Origin: CAKVLS01 sp045651685
Lineage (GTDB): Bacteria > Bacillota > Clostridia > Christensenellales > UBA1242
Length of the DNA: 30,515 nucleotides
Assembly (NCBI GenBank): GCA_045651685.1
Contig: JAZRSV010000006.1
Location: 1-30,515, forward strand
Reading direction: 5' to 3'
The notes below the pieces were generated by a model. The model saw only the letters and a program-made list of their open reading frames with translations. It searched no databases and was not told the origin of the DNA. The position numbers and the translations under genes were made by a program. Positions 1 through 5,921 of the stretch are shown in pieces (within the stretch, counting starts at the first letter, position 1; each line of letters opens with the position of its first letter).

Positions 1-585
1 AGAATAATGTGCCGCATTGTATATAAAGTTGTGTGGATATATAACAAATGGAAATGCAGTTGTCTCACAATAGCACATAGCTACATAAATACAAAACAAT
101 ATTATCGCACCCAAAATTGTATTTGTTTTTGATCTTTCTTCTTTTTTGCATGTACAAAAAATATAATCAATAATAACATAAGCATAACAGCAATAAACAA
201 GTCCAGATGCACCATAATGATTGACAGTATTTCTTGCAGCTGTTGTCACATTGCCAGCCAAAAACGAAAATCCTAAAACAAGCAATATAAAGTTGATAGT
301 ACCAACCTTGCGCTCAATGTATAAACCACAAAACGAAAAGCAAAGCATATTCAAAAGTACATGCGCCCAATCGCCATGCACAAACACATCTACAAACGAT
401 CTTAAAATATTGCTAATATCAAAAACACCATTCCAGACATAATCGCCACCGATGTCTTTGGCAAAGTTGTTGCCTAAAAATACAAACAAAAGAATATTAA
501 CAGCAACAACAATCAATGTGCCCAAATAAAAATAGTTTTTGTTGTGCCAAGCCAAATTTTTCTTTTCGTAATCAAAAAATTTCAT
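1..585 (-). CDS. Rhomboid-family intramembrane serine protease, 3' end cut by window edge
   Basis: The minus-strand frame is open from an ATG at 585 to base 1, giving 195 codons with no stop, so the C-terminus lies outside the window. A GGAGAG ribosome binding site precedes the ATG. Seen: a hydrophobic segment at about residues 20-38, then a WAHVLLNM stretch (H75, N79) matching the rhomboid HxxxN element. GASG follows at about 125-128 with the presumed nucleophile S127, and AAH ends the visible part with H193, the expected partner of the Ser-His dyad. Rhomboids cut membrane proteins within the bilayer. It starts 20 bases after the nucleotidyltransferase stop, so the two are probably cotranscribed. 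The substrate is unknown. The family call is fairly secure because both catalytic residues and the HxxxN element are present in order. Confidence 0.85.
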   Translation of the reverse strand, partial: MKFFDYEKKNLAWHNKNYFYLGTLIVVAVNILLFVFLGNNFAKDIGGDYVWNGVFDISNILRSFVDVFVHGDWAHVLLNMLCFSFCGLYIERKVGTINFILLVLGFSFLAGNVTTAARNTVNHYGASGLVYCCYAYVIIDYIFCTCKKEERSKTNTILGAIILFCIYVAMCYCETTAFPFVIYPHNFIYNAAHYS

Positions 586-605
586 AATTATCTCTCCATT
601 ATTTT

Positions 606-1193
606 TTATTGTGTTAACTTATCAAAGTACATTTCGCAACTTTTTATTATCTCTACAAACTTATCGCTAACATTGTGCCTTAGCCATGTTAAGGTTAATT
701 GCAAAAGTTCTTTTTCTGACTGTTTTTGCACATTTATGTCTAATTTTTGTGCCATTGCAACAATATCATCACGGCAATCTTTTTTGCGAGCAAAGTGTTT
801 TAAGTTGGCTGTCCACAACTTTAAGATGTGCGAATATTTGTCATTTAGTTTTTTTACAAACTCTTTTTGCACTGTTGTTTTGTGAGGGGTCGCTACACAT
901 CTAAAGTCTACTATCAAAAATGGATTATTTTTGTCAATAGCAACAGACACAATATAGTAGTCAGGTATTAAGCTTGGTGCATAGTCACTATAAACTATGT
1001 CAATTTTACCTTGCAACATATCAACAAGATTTAGCATAAACTGACCATTGTCTACCCCAGAGACATCAACTTGCAAGTCAATATCTGATAGTTCGTCATA
1101 TGTGCCATTTGTTATGCTGCCATACACAGTACATCCCTTGACATTAGGTAGACTATTAACTATTTTTATGATTTGCTCTGCCTTTTGTAGCAT
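606..1193 (-). CDS. Nucleotidyltransferase-domain protein (minimal NTase / aminoglycoside adenylyltransferase-like fold)
   Basis: The 195-aa protein starts at ATG 1193, chosen because GGGAGAG lies at 1204-1210; the frame stays open to 1274 but has no ribosome binding site there. Near the N-terminus are a GS dipeptide (25-26) and the DELSDIDL element with D37 and D39, the metal-binding DxD of DNA polymerase beta-like nucleotidyltransferases. The rest is mostly helical, as in proteins that transfer AMP to small molecules or proteins. The acceptor cannot be inferred: it could be an antibiotic-modifying enzyme, a toxin-like MenT/MNT NTase or a housekeeping NTase. No HEPN partner is next to it. 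It lies just upstream of the rhomboid gene and downstream of the 1258-1350 repeat, in the accessory part of the window. Confidence 0.7.
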   Translation of the reverse strand: MLQKAEQIIKIVNSLPNVKGCTVYGSITNGTYDELSDIDLQVDVSGVDNGQFMLNLVDMLQGKIDIVYSDYAPSLIPDYYIVSVAIDKNNPFLIVDFRCVATPHKTTVQKEFVKKLNDKYSHILKLWTANLKHFARKKDCRDDIVAMAQKLDINVQKQSEKELLQLTLTWLRHNVSDKFVEIIKSCEMYFDKLTQ

Positions 1194-1242
1194 TAAAAAA
1201 CTACTCTCCCTTTTTTTTGTACAAATTCTATTTACATTTTGC

Positions 1243-1248
1243 ATTATA
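1243..1248 (-). promoter_or_regulatory. Extended -10 promoter for the nucleotidyltransferase gene
   Basis: On the minus strand the bases read TGATATAAT, a full TGnTATAAT extended -10. It is about 50 bases before the start codon and just downstream of the hairpin terminator at 1261-1289. No good -35 is seen at the expected distance, as is usual for extended -10 promoters. Confidence 0.55.
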
Positions 1249-1257
1249 TCACAAAAA

Positions 1258-1350
1258 AATAAAAATGCATGCATATAGCACGCATTTTTTTGTTAAATTG
1301 ATTTATTGCTCTTTTTGCCCACTAGCGTCATACCACATTTTAACATTTGT
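1258..1350 (-). repeat. Repeat copy R1: short coding-like tail plus terminator
   Basis: This segment is similar to 1965-2063, and 18 bases (TTGTTAAATTGATTTATT on the plus strand, 1290-1307) are identical. On the minus strand one frame reads TNVKMWYDASGQKEQ then stop (1350-1303), followed by a hairpin at 1261-1289. It overlaps the last codons of the RBBP9-like gene in a different frame. It may be the displaced 3' end of another gene with its terminator; the parent gene is not recognised. Confidence 0.6.
1261..1289 (-). terminator. Rho-independent terminator after the RBBP9-like gene
   Basis: Twelve-base arms (1261-1272 and 1278-1289) pair with one G-U wobble around a 5-base loop. On the minus strand a T-rich stretch follows. 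Confidence 0.7.
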
Positions 1351-1927
1351 TATTGTGTTTGTTGTGCTTTAGAATTATTTCTATAATTTCTGGGACATCA
1401 ACGACCCCAGAACTTGCTCCAAAATGGCCCTTATTTGGCAAAAAAACTGGCGTAGCACAAGTTGCCTCTGTATATCTTTCGAGTTGCGATAAGTTATAAA
1501 TATGGTCGTTGTTGCTATAAATATTATAAACAATATTGTTTAGTTTATTAAACTCATCAATCTCTAAATTGCTTGGAATAAATGGAATAAGATGTTTTAG
1601 CCCCTCAAAAACTTCACACTCTTTACACAACCCACCCGCAACAGAGATTATTAGCTTGTTTGATATCTTATTTGAAACACAATACTTGATGATATACAAG
1701 CAAGCCAAACTATGACAAACAAAGATGTCTTCTTCTCCAATAAGATTTTTATATTTATCTAATGTATTTCTCCACGACAACAATGTTATATCTTTGCCAG
1801 TAGTAAAACTAGGTTGAATTATTTTATAGCCATTTTTTATTAAGTCTTCTTTAAGTTTTATACCAAATGAAGAATCAACACTTCCGCTCATTCCGTGCAA
1901 AATAAAAACCTTTTTAGATTTTGCCAT
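1340..1927 (-). CDS. RBBP9/YdeN-family serine hydrolase (alpha/beta hydrolase)
   Basis: 195 aa. The N-terminus has a beta strand then HGMSGS, the oxyanion-region pattern of this family. VCHSLA carries the nucleophile Ser (elbow CHS rather than GHS). YSNNDHIY offers the acid and KGHFG the catalytic His near the C-terminus. These small hydrolases have few known physiological substrates. GAGGTG precedes the ATG and an extended -10 lies at 1949-1954. A second member of the family is in this window at 14599-15153; the two share the FxCHS elbow and the KGHF box but are clearly diverged. This copy sits between repeats R2 and R1 in the accessory region, so it may be an acquired unit. The family is confident, the substrate unknown. 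Confidence 0.8.
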   Translation of the reverse strand: MAKSKKVFILHGMSGSVDSSFGIKLKEDLIKNGYKIIQPSFTTGKDITLLSWRNTLDKYKNLIGEEDIFVCHSLACLYIIKYCVSNKISNKLIISVAGGLCKECEVFEGLKHLIPFIPSNLEIDEFNKLNNIVYNIYSNNDHIYNLSQLERYTEATCATPVFLPNKGHFGASSGVVDVPEIIEIILKHNKHNNKC

Positions 1928-1948
1928 AACAACACCTCATATCACTTT

Positions 1949-1954
1949 ATTTTA
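1949..1954 (-). promoter_or_regulatory. Extended -10 promoter for the RBBP9-like gene
   Basis: The minus strand reads TGTTAAAAT (TGn plus TAAAAT), about 20 bases before the start codon and directly after repeat R2 with its hairpin. No convincing -35 is seen. Confidence 0.45.
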
Positions 1955-1964
1955 ACACACAACA

Positions 1965-2063
1965 AATAAAAAAGCATGCACATAGTACGCATTTTTTTTG
2001 TTAAATTGATTTATTTTACTTATCGCACCTAGCGGCATAATGTATCTTGACATTTGGTGTCAT
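1965..2063 (-). repeat. Repeat copy R2: short coding-like tail plus decayed terminator
   Basis: Partner of the 1258-1350 repeat. The minus strand reads MTPNVKIHYAARCDK then stop (2063-2016), comparable with the R1 tail through the shared NVK and the following Y-A region. The common AT block and a weaker version of the same hairpin (about 1970-2000) follow. Together with R1 it brackets the RBBP9-like gene. Confidence 0.55.
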
Positions 2064-2115
2064 GTTATAAATTGTTTAACCAACTTTATTATACATTTGA
2101 CAAAAGACAACTTCA

Positions 2116-2121
2116 TATAAT
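2116..2121 (+). promoter_or_regulatory. -10 element close to the start of the azoreductase-like gene
   Basis: TATAAT lies 12 bases before the ATG at 2134. A TTGACA at 2097-2102 is only 13 bases upstream, too close for a standard promoter. A start site 6-7 bases past the -10 would give a 5-6 base leader. No ribosome binding site is present. Confidence 0.5.
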
Positions 2122-2133
2122 ACAATCAAATAT

Positions 2134-2694
2134 ATGAGTATGAACAATTTATTTATAAACGCCTGTGTAAGAGGTGAAGATTCTAGAACTCTAATTATAG
2201 CAAAAGATATATTAAAAAATATACCAGGCACTACTACCGAATTAGTGTTAGATAATGAGCCTTTACAACCACTTACATCTGCTACACTATCTCTTAGAGA
2301 GAGCTTAATAAACAGCAATAATTTTGAAGACCCTATTTTTGACTACGCCAAACAATTTGCCTCTGCAGACACTATAATAATAGCAGCACCATATTGGGAT
2401 CTTGCCTTTCCTGCATTGCTTAAAATATATCTAGAAAGGATATGTGTATCCGGCCTTACTTTTAGATATGATAAAGGTTTACCTATAGGCCTATGTAAAG
2501 CTAAAAAATTAATATATGTCACAACTTCTGGCGGTCCAATTTTTGCTGATTTTGGCTATACCTACATCAAAACTATATCTAATGCCTTGCTAGGTATCAA
2601 AAACACCGTTTGCTACAAAGCTGAAAATTTAGATATACATAACATATCTACAAGCGAAGTACTAACAAAAGCAACCATTATAAAGGTAAAATAA
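2134..2694 (+). CDS. Flavodoxin-fold NAD(P)H-dependent oxidoreductase (FMN azoreductase-like)
   Basis: 186 aa, and the only confident plus-strand gene in the window. Seen: a first beta strand (LFINACVRG), then APYWDLAFPALLKIYLERI followed by GLTFRY at about residues 88-115. This is the hallmark of AzoR/Flavodoxin_2 proteins, where the loop binds FMN and the GxTFxY stretch lies by the active site. VTTSGG at about 129-134 matches the second FMN-binding loop. Such enzymes reduce quinones and azo compounds using NAD(P)H. The start may be 2134 or the ATG at 2140. Neither has a Shine-Dalgarno sequence and TATAAT is only 12 bases upstream, so the transcript may be nearly leaderless. It converges on the methyltransferase transcription unit and shares the hairpin at 2707-2763 with it. 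Confidence 0.82.
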   Translation: MSMNNLFINACVRGEDSRTLIIAKDILKNIPGTTTELVLDNEPLQPLTSATLSLRESLINSNNFEDPIFDYAKQFASADTIIIAAPYWDLAFPALLKIYLERICVSGLTFRYDKGLPIGLCKAKKLIYVTTSGGPIFADFGYTYIKTISNALLGIKNTVCYKAENLDIHNISTSEVLTKATIIKVK

Positions 2695-2706
2695 TATTAT
2701 TTCAAA

Positions 2707-2763
2707 AAAAACACCCACTTTAACCTAACCAAATTGTAATTAGGTCTTTAGTGAGTGTTTTTT
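2707..2763 (-). terminator. Bidirectional terminator hairpin
   Basis: The arms (AACACCCACT and AGTGAGTGTT on the plus strand) are flanked by A and T runs. An inner ACCTAA/TTAGGT pairing extends the stem. Pairing is better read on the minus strand (G-U in place of a C-A mismatch). It terminates the methyltransferase unit just after the ftsW tail copy C and probably also the convergent azoreductase gene. Confidence 0.7.
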
Positions 2764-2842
2764 ATTTTTTTATTTTTATGCGCTTTATATCAACATTAAA
2801 AACAACTCCAATTGCTAACATAAAAACTAACAGTTAAGTTGT
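2762..2842 (-). pseudogene. ftsW 3'-end remnant, copy C (27 codons)
   Basis: Read on the minus strand this is homologous to the last codons of ftsW. LLVFMLAIGVVFNVD is followed by IKRIKIKK and a stop, against LLVFMTAIGVVLNVD then RQSRKSKL in the intact gene. Just before it, the TCA Ser codon of ftsW is TAA here, so any upstream reading is broken. It lies 26 bases after the methyltransferase stop and runs into the hairpin at 2707-2763. It is shorter and more diverged than the copy at 3581-3718, so it looks older or came from a more distant ftsW. Confidence 0.75.
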
Positions 2843-2868
2843 TATATTAAAAATTTTACACATATTTT

Positions 2869-3489
2869 TTATTGTTTTTCAACTTCAATTTCAATAACCA
2901 TTTTTGGTTTATTGTATTTTGACATATTTTCTTCGTGCGCCTTAACATTGCCAATAATTGAAAAAAACCTTTGAGCATCTTCAACGGTAAAAAATCTTTT
3001 ATTATATCCTCCAACAAAATAATAATTGTCTTCTATCTTTTCACCATCGCCTGCACCATGATTCACATCATAAATCGAATTAACCCTAGCAAGCAAACAT
3101 CCACTTGGTGTTAAAACTCTCTTAATCTCTTTCATAATTTTTTCTGTCGTATTCTCGTCAAAATAATGCAAACTTAAATCTGCAACAATTAAATCAAAAG
3201 AATTGTTGTTAAATGGCAAAGGTTCAGAAATGTCTAATTGCATGGTTTTAACATTAGGAACTCGTTCTCTTAATCTTCTTAACGCAACATCAGAAAAATC
3301 ACAAGCAATCACTTCTAGTCCTTTTTTTGTTAAATAATCACTATCATAACCAATCCCGCACCCCAAATCTAAAACCTTGGTTGTGCATTTTAAAAATTTT
3401 TCTGTATATTTATCAAGCCAACTTGAATATTCTTCACCATTAGTTGAATATGTCGCTTGTGCCTTATCCCAAAAATCTTTAAATTTCAT
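2869..3489 (-). CDS. Class I SAM-dependent methyltransferase
   Basis: 206 aa. Motif I is VLDLGCGIGY at about residues 39-48, followed by an acidic residue ending the second strand (VIACD) and the motif IV-like DLIVADLSLHYF at about 98-109. VLTPSGCLLARV is the typical helix-strand after it. This pattern fits the small-molecule Methyltransf_11/25 type, and the substrate cannot be predicted. AGGAGA lies 6-7 bases before the ATG. An extended -10 (3510-3515) gives it its own promoter after the hairpin at 3533-3564. On both sides lie copies of the ftsW 3' end (3581-3718 upstream, 2762-2842 downstream), so it appears to be an inserted single-gene unit. Confidence 0.85.
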   Translation of the reverse strand: MKFKDFWDKAQATYSTNGEEYSSWLDKYTEKFLKCTTKVLDLGCGIGYDSDYLTKKGLEVIACDFSDVALRRLRERVPNVKTMQLDISEPLPFNNNSFDLIVADLSLHYFDENTTEKIMKEIKRVLTPSGCLLARVNSIYDVNHGAGDGEKIEDNYYFVGGYNKRFFTVEDAQRFFSIIGNVKAHEENMSKYNKPKMVIEIEVEKQ

Positions 3490-3509
3490 ATCTTTTCTCC
3501 TAGGCGTAC

Positions 3510-3515
3510 ATTATA
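3510..3515 (-). promoter_or_regulatory. Extended -10 promoter for the methyltransferase
   Basis: The minus strand reads TGTTATAAT, a perfect TGnTATAAT, 20 bases before the ATG. It lies just downstream of the terminator hairpin of the preceding unit. Confidence 0.6.
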
Positions 3516-3518
3516 ACA

Positions 3519-3564
3519 CAAATAAAATAAAAATGTATACACCTTGATTACAATTTGTATACAT
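3519..3564 (-). terminator. Terminator following ftsW tail copy B
   Basis: Perfect 9-base arms ATGTATACA and TGTATACAT (3533-3541, 3556-3564) enclose a 14-base loop. On the minus strand a TTTTTATTTTATTT tract follows. Confidence 0.7.
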
Positions 3565-3580
3565 CTTTAATAAAATATTT

Positions 3581-3718
3581 TTAAATTTTACTCTTTCTCG
3601 ACTGTCGGTCTATATTTAGTACAACCCCTATCGCTGTCATAAAAACTAACAAACTTGTGCTACCAGCAGAGATAAACGGAAGTGGCAGGCCTGTTGGCGG
3701 GATTGAGCCCCTCAACAT
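3581..3718 (-). pseudogene. ftsW 3'-end copy B (45 codons, intact frame, codon-diverged)
   Basis: The minus strand reads MLRGSIPPTGLPLPFISAGS and continues to the stop at 3581. From GSIPPTG onward it matches the FtsW C-terminus with only two conservative changes (V to I and the last L to I). At DNA level many codons differ: three Ser codons are TCN in ftsW and AGY here, and GGT AGT is GGC TCA. In contrast, 26 bases at 3678-3703 are identical to 4906-4931. It starts 11 bases after the fucosidase stop. No ribosome binding site precedes its ATG, so it is probably not translated on its own. It is best read as the tail of a diverged ftsW left behind or brought in by recombination. Confidence 0.85.
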
Positions 3719-3729
3719 CAGTTATTGCA

Positions 3730-4743
3730 CTATAAGTTTTTCATAAGTTTTAGCAATATTTCTTTTGCCTCTGTTGGAAATGTTCCATCTCCATCTGGAC
3801 CAATATTTACCAAATAATTAATTTTCAGATCTTCACATTTCTCTTTATTATTCCTTAATTGTTTCAAATCTTTCCAAATTGGATATTTAGTATAACCCCA
3901 TGATTGATTTAATGTTTGGCAAACTTCATACAATCCAAATTGAGATTGTTTAACACCATTAATATCATTATCTAGTGAATTTATTTTTTGCAACTGTTCT
4001 TTTGAAGAAGGTATTTCATTGTCTCCAAAAGAAACATAATCATATTTACCATTACCAAGCCTTGAATTTATTAAACAGTTAGGCTGATATTGTTTTACTA
4101 ATTTATAAATTTCTTCACTTTGTGATTTCGAAAGCGTAAACGGAATATCAAACCAAGCGATAGATATTTCTCCATAATTTGTCATAAGTTCTTTAATTTG
4201 TGGTAAGCATTTGTTTGTAAAATATTTATTAAAATCTTTGCCATTGTTGTCAAAATCCCAATCGTTAGTCCAAGAAGATCCTGCACAATCAACTACTAGG
4301 GTATTATATCCACCGCCATCTTTTTCGTGCCAATCTAAGTCTTGCGAATAATATACCCCTAGTTTTATATCTGCTTTTTTACAAGCGTCAGCCAGTTCTC
4401 TTAAAATATCTCTATTAAAAGATGTTTGTTTTACGACATTATAATCACTAACACTAGAATCAAACATAGAAAATCCATCGTGATGTTTTGCTGTAAATAC
4501 AATGTACTTAAATCCACACTCTTTTGCAAAGTTTACCCACGCTTCAGCATCAAAATTTTTAGGATTAAATTTTTTTGCAATATTAAGCATTTCACTATTA
4601 GAAATTCTAAAATATGACTGTATCCACTCTGCATAATTACAACTTTTTTCACCATTATACTCGCCACCTAGCAAAGAGTATAGGCCAAAGTGTATAAACA
4701 AACCATATTTTGCTTTCTTAAACCACATATAATCTTTAATCAT
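3730..4743 (-). CDS. GH29 alpha-L-fucosidase, cytoplasmic, catalytic domain only
   Basis: 337 aa from ATG 4743. An upstream in-frame extension to 4782 runs through the ftsW terminator and is not used here. Seen: WFKKAKYGLFIHFG (HFG at 18-20), KHHDGF at 86-91, a DLDWH segment near 135-139, and IAWFD with D199 as the expected retaining nucleophile. LVNIGPDGDGTFP comes near the C-terminus, a strong GH29 signature. The acid/base residue is variable in this family and was not assigned. There is no signal peptide and no C-terminal beta-sandwich; full-length relatives are usually longer. It would remove fucose from imported oligosaccharides in the cytoplasm. TATAAT lies 6 bases before the ATG and no ribosome binding site is seen, so the message may be leaderless. 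It is bracketed by the real ftsW end and tail copy B. Confidence 0.85.
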   Translation of the reverse strand: MIKDYMWFKKAKYGLFIHFGLYSLLGGEYNGEKSCNYAEWIQSYFRISNSEMLNIAKKFNPKNFDAEAWVNFAKECGFKYIVFTAKHHDGFSMFDSSVSDYNVVKQTSFNRDILRELADACKKADIKLGVYYSQDLDWHEKDGGGYNTLVVDCAGSSWTNDWDFDNNGKDFNKYFTNKCLPQIKELMTNYGEISIAWFDIPFTLSKSQSEEIYKLVKQYQPNCLINSRLGNGKYDYVSFGDNEIPSSKEQLQKINSLDNDINGVKQSQFGLYEVCQTLNQSWGYTKYPIWKDLKQLRNNKEKCEDLKINYLVNIGPDGDGTFPTEAKEILLKLMKNL

Positions 4744-4749
4744 ATATCC

Positions 4750-4755
4750 ATTATA
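4750..4755 (-). promoter_or_regulatory. -10 element abutting the fucosidase start codon
   Basis: The minus strand has TATAAT ending 6 bases before the ATG at 4743, so initiation would fall at or next to the start codon. It lies just past the ftsW terminator. No good -35 is found. Confidence 0.45.
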
Positions 4756-4758
4756 CAA

Positions 4759-4796
4759 TAATAAAAACAAAAGCGCATACAAAATGCATGCACTTT
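4759..4796 (-). terminator. Terminator after ftsW
   Basis: Arms AAAGTGCAT and ATGCGCTTT on the minus strand (4788-4796, 4770-4778; one G-U pair) enclose a 9-base loop, followed by TTGTTTTTATT. It ends the dcw operon 13 bases after the ftsW stop. Confidence 0.65.
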
Positions 4797-4808
4797 ATCA
4801 AAAAAATA

Positions 4809-5921
4809 TTAAAGTTTAGATTTTCTTGACTGTCGGTCCACATTCAGCACAACACCTATTGCAGTCATAAAAACTAACAGTGAAGTTGAACCAGCAGAGA
4901 TGAATGGAAGTGGCAGGCCTGTTGGCGGGATACTACCTGTGACAACTGCAATATTAACCAATACCTGTATTGATATTAGCGATATTATGCCTGTTGCCAA
5001 ATAACAGCCAAATCGATTTTTGCTGTTTATTGCAATTTTTATACCAAGCAATAACAAAACAAAAAATACAGCAATTAACAATATCGACCCAAACAAACCA
5101 AATTCTTCGGCAATAATTGCAAAGATAAAGTCACTCTCCGAAAATGGCAAAAACAAATATTTTTGTCTAGAGTTAAACAACCCCACACCAAACAACCCAC
5201 CTGCACCCAGCGAATAAAGCGACTGTATTAGTTGGTAGCCTTCGCCCTTGGGTGACGCCCACGGATCAAGAAAAGCCATAAGTCTTTTTAACCTGTATGG
5301 TTCTATGATAATAAGAACAGGCACAAGTAACAATGCAGGTATGCATAATAGCAAAAAATGCTTTGCCTTAATACCACCAACAAACAACATTATTAGCATA
5401 ACAAGACCTACACATATGGTTATCGACATGTTTGGTTCTAATAATATAAGCAAACAAATTGCACCACCAATAATAACTATCGGCAGCATACCCTTAAATG
5501 TTTTTATCTTGTCATAATGTTGAGATAGATAACTTGCACAAAAAACTATAAAGCAAAATTTAGAAATTTCGCTAGCTTGCAAAGTAAAGCCAGGAAGCCT
5601 TATCCACCTGCGCGCACCATAGTTGCTAACACCTATGCCTGGTATAAAAACAGCAAGCAAAAACACAAACGCTACAACAACCATTGTCCACTTAAACTTG
5701 GCAAGTTTGTTATAGTCTACAAAAGTAGCCACTACCAAGCCAACACTACCTAAAACAACGCCTACTATTTGCTTGTACAAAAAATATTTGTCATTGTCAT
5801 AGTTTATGCTTGCGCTATAACTACTCGCACTATACACCATAACAACGCCAAATATAACAAGCAAATATGTAATGATAATAATGCCTATGCCTGCTTTAGA
5901 AAATTTGCTTTTACTTTTCAT
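4809..5921 (-). CDS. ftsW: FtsW, SEDS-family peptidoglycan glycosyltransferase of the divisome
   Basis: 370 aa from the ATG at 5921, which overlaps the murD stop by 11 bases and has TAGGAAG upstream; the longer in-frame extension lies inside murD and is rejected. About ten membrane segments are visible. Conserved SEDS stretches include VVMVYSASSYSA near the first segment, GARRWI, the long GGLFGVGL...QKYLFLPFSESDFIFAIIAEEFG region, and PPTGLPLPFISAGSTS near the end. FtsW polymerises septal glycan with its cognate class B PBP, here the product of 9838-11739. It is the last dcw gene present, and murG and ftsQ/A/Z do not follow. Its final codons are present in two further copies (3581-3718 and 2762-2842). 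Its own tail may therefore have been replaced during an insertion. Confidence 0.93.
   Translation of the reverse strand: MKSKSKFSKAGIGIIIITYLLVIFGVVMVYSASSYSASINYDNDKYFLYKQIVGVVLGSVGLVVATFVDYNKLAKFKWTMVVVAFVFLLAVFIPGIGVSNYGARRWIRLPGFTLQASEISKFCFIVFCASYLSQHYDKIKTFKGMLPIVIIGGAICLLILLEPNMSITICVGLVMLIMLFVGGIKAKHFLLLCIPALLLVPVLIIIEPYRLKRLMAFLDPWASPKGEGYQLIQSLYSLGAGGLFGVGLFNSRQKYLFLPFSESDFIFAIIAEEFGLFGSILLIAVFFVLLLLGIKIAINSKNRFGCYLATGIISLISIQVLVNIAVVTGSIPPTGLPLPFISAGSTSLLVFMTAIGVVLNVDRQSRKSKL

Noticed and set aside
1194..1274. Longer nucleotidyltransferase start at 1274
   Set aside because: No ribosome binding site there, and the extension covers the promoter and hairpin. ATG 1193 has GGGAGAG.
2076..2318. 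Minus-strand open frame of 80 codons opposite the azoreductase-like gene
   Set aside because: It mirrors the coding strand of a recognisable flavoprotein and has no features of its own.
3581..3718. Small independent gene of 45 codons
   Set aside because: It starts with ATG but has no ribosome binding site and its whole sequence is the FtsW C-terminus, so it is treated as a displaced gene end.
4744..4782. Fucosidase starting at 4782
   Set aside because: The extra codons are part of the ftsW terminator hairpin and its T-run and encode no conserved GH29 residues.
1258..4935. Insertion sequence or integron array
   Set aside because: No transposase, integrase, terminal inverted repeats or attC-like structure was found. 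The repeated units are gene ends and terminators.
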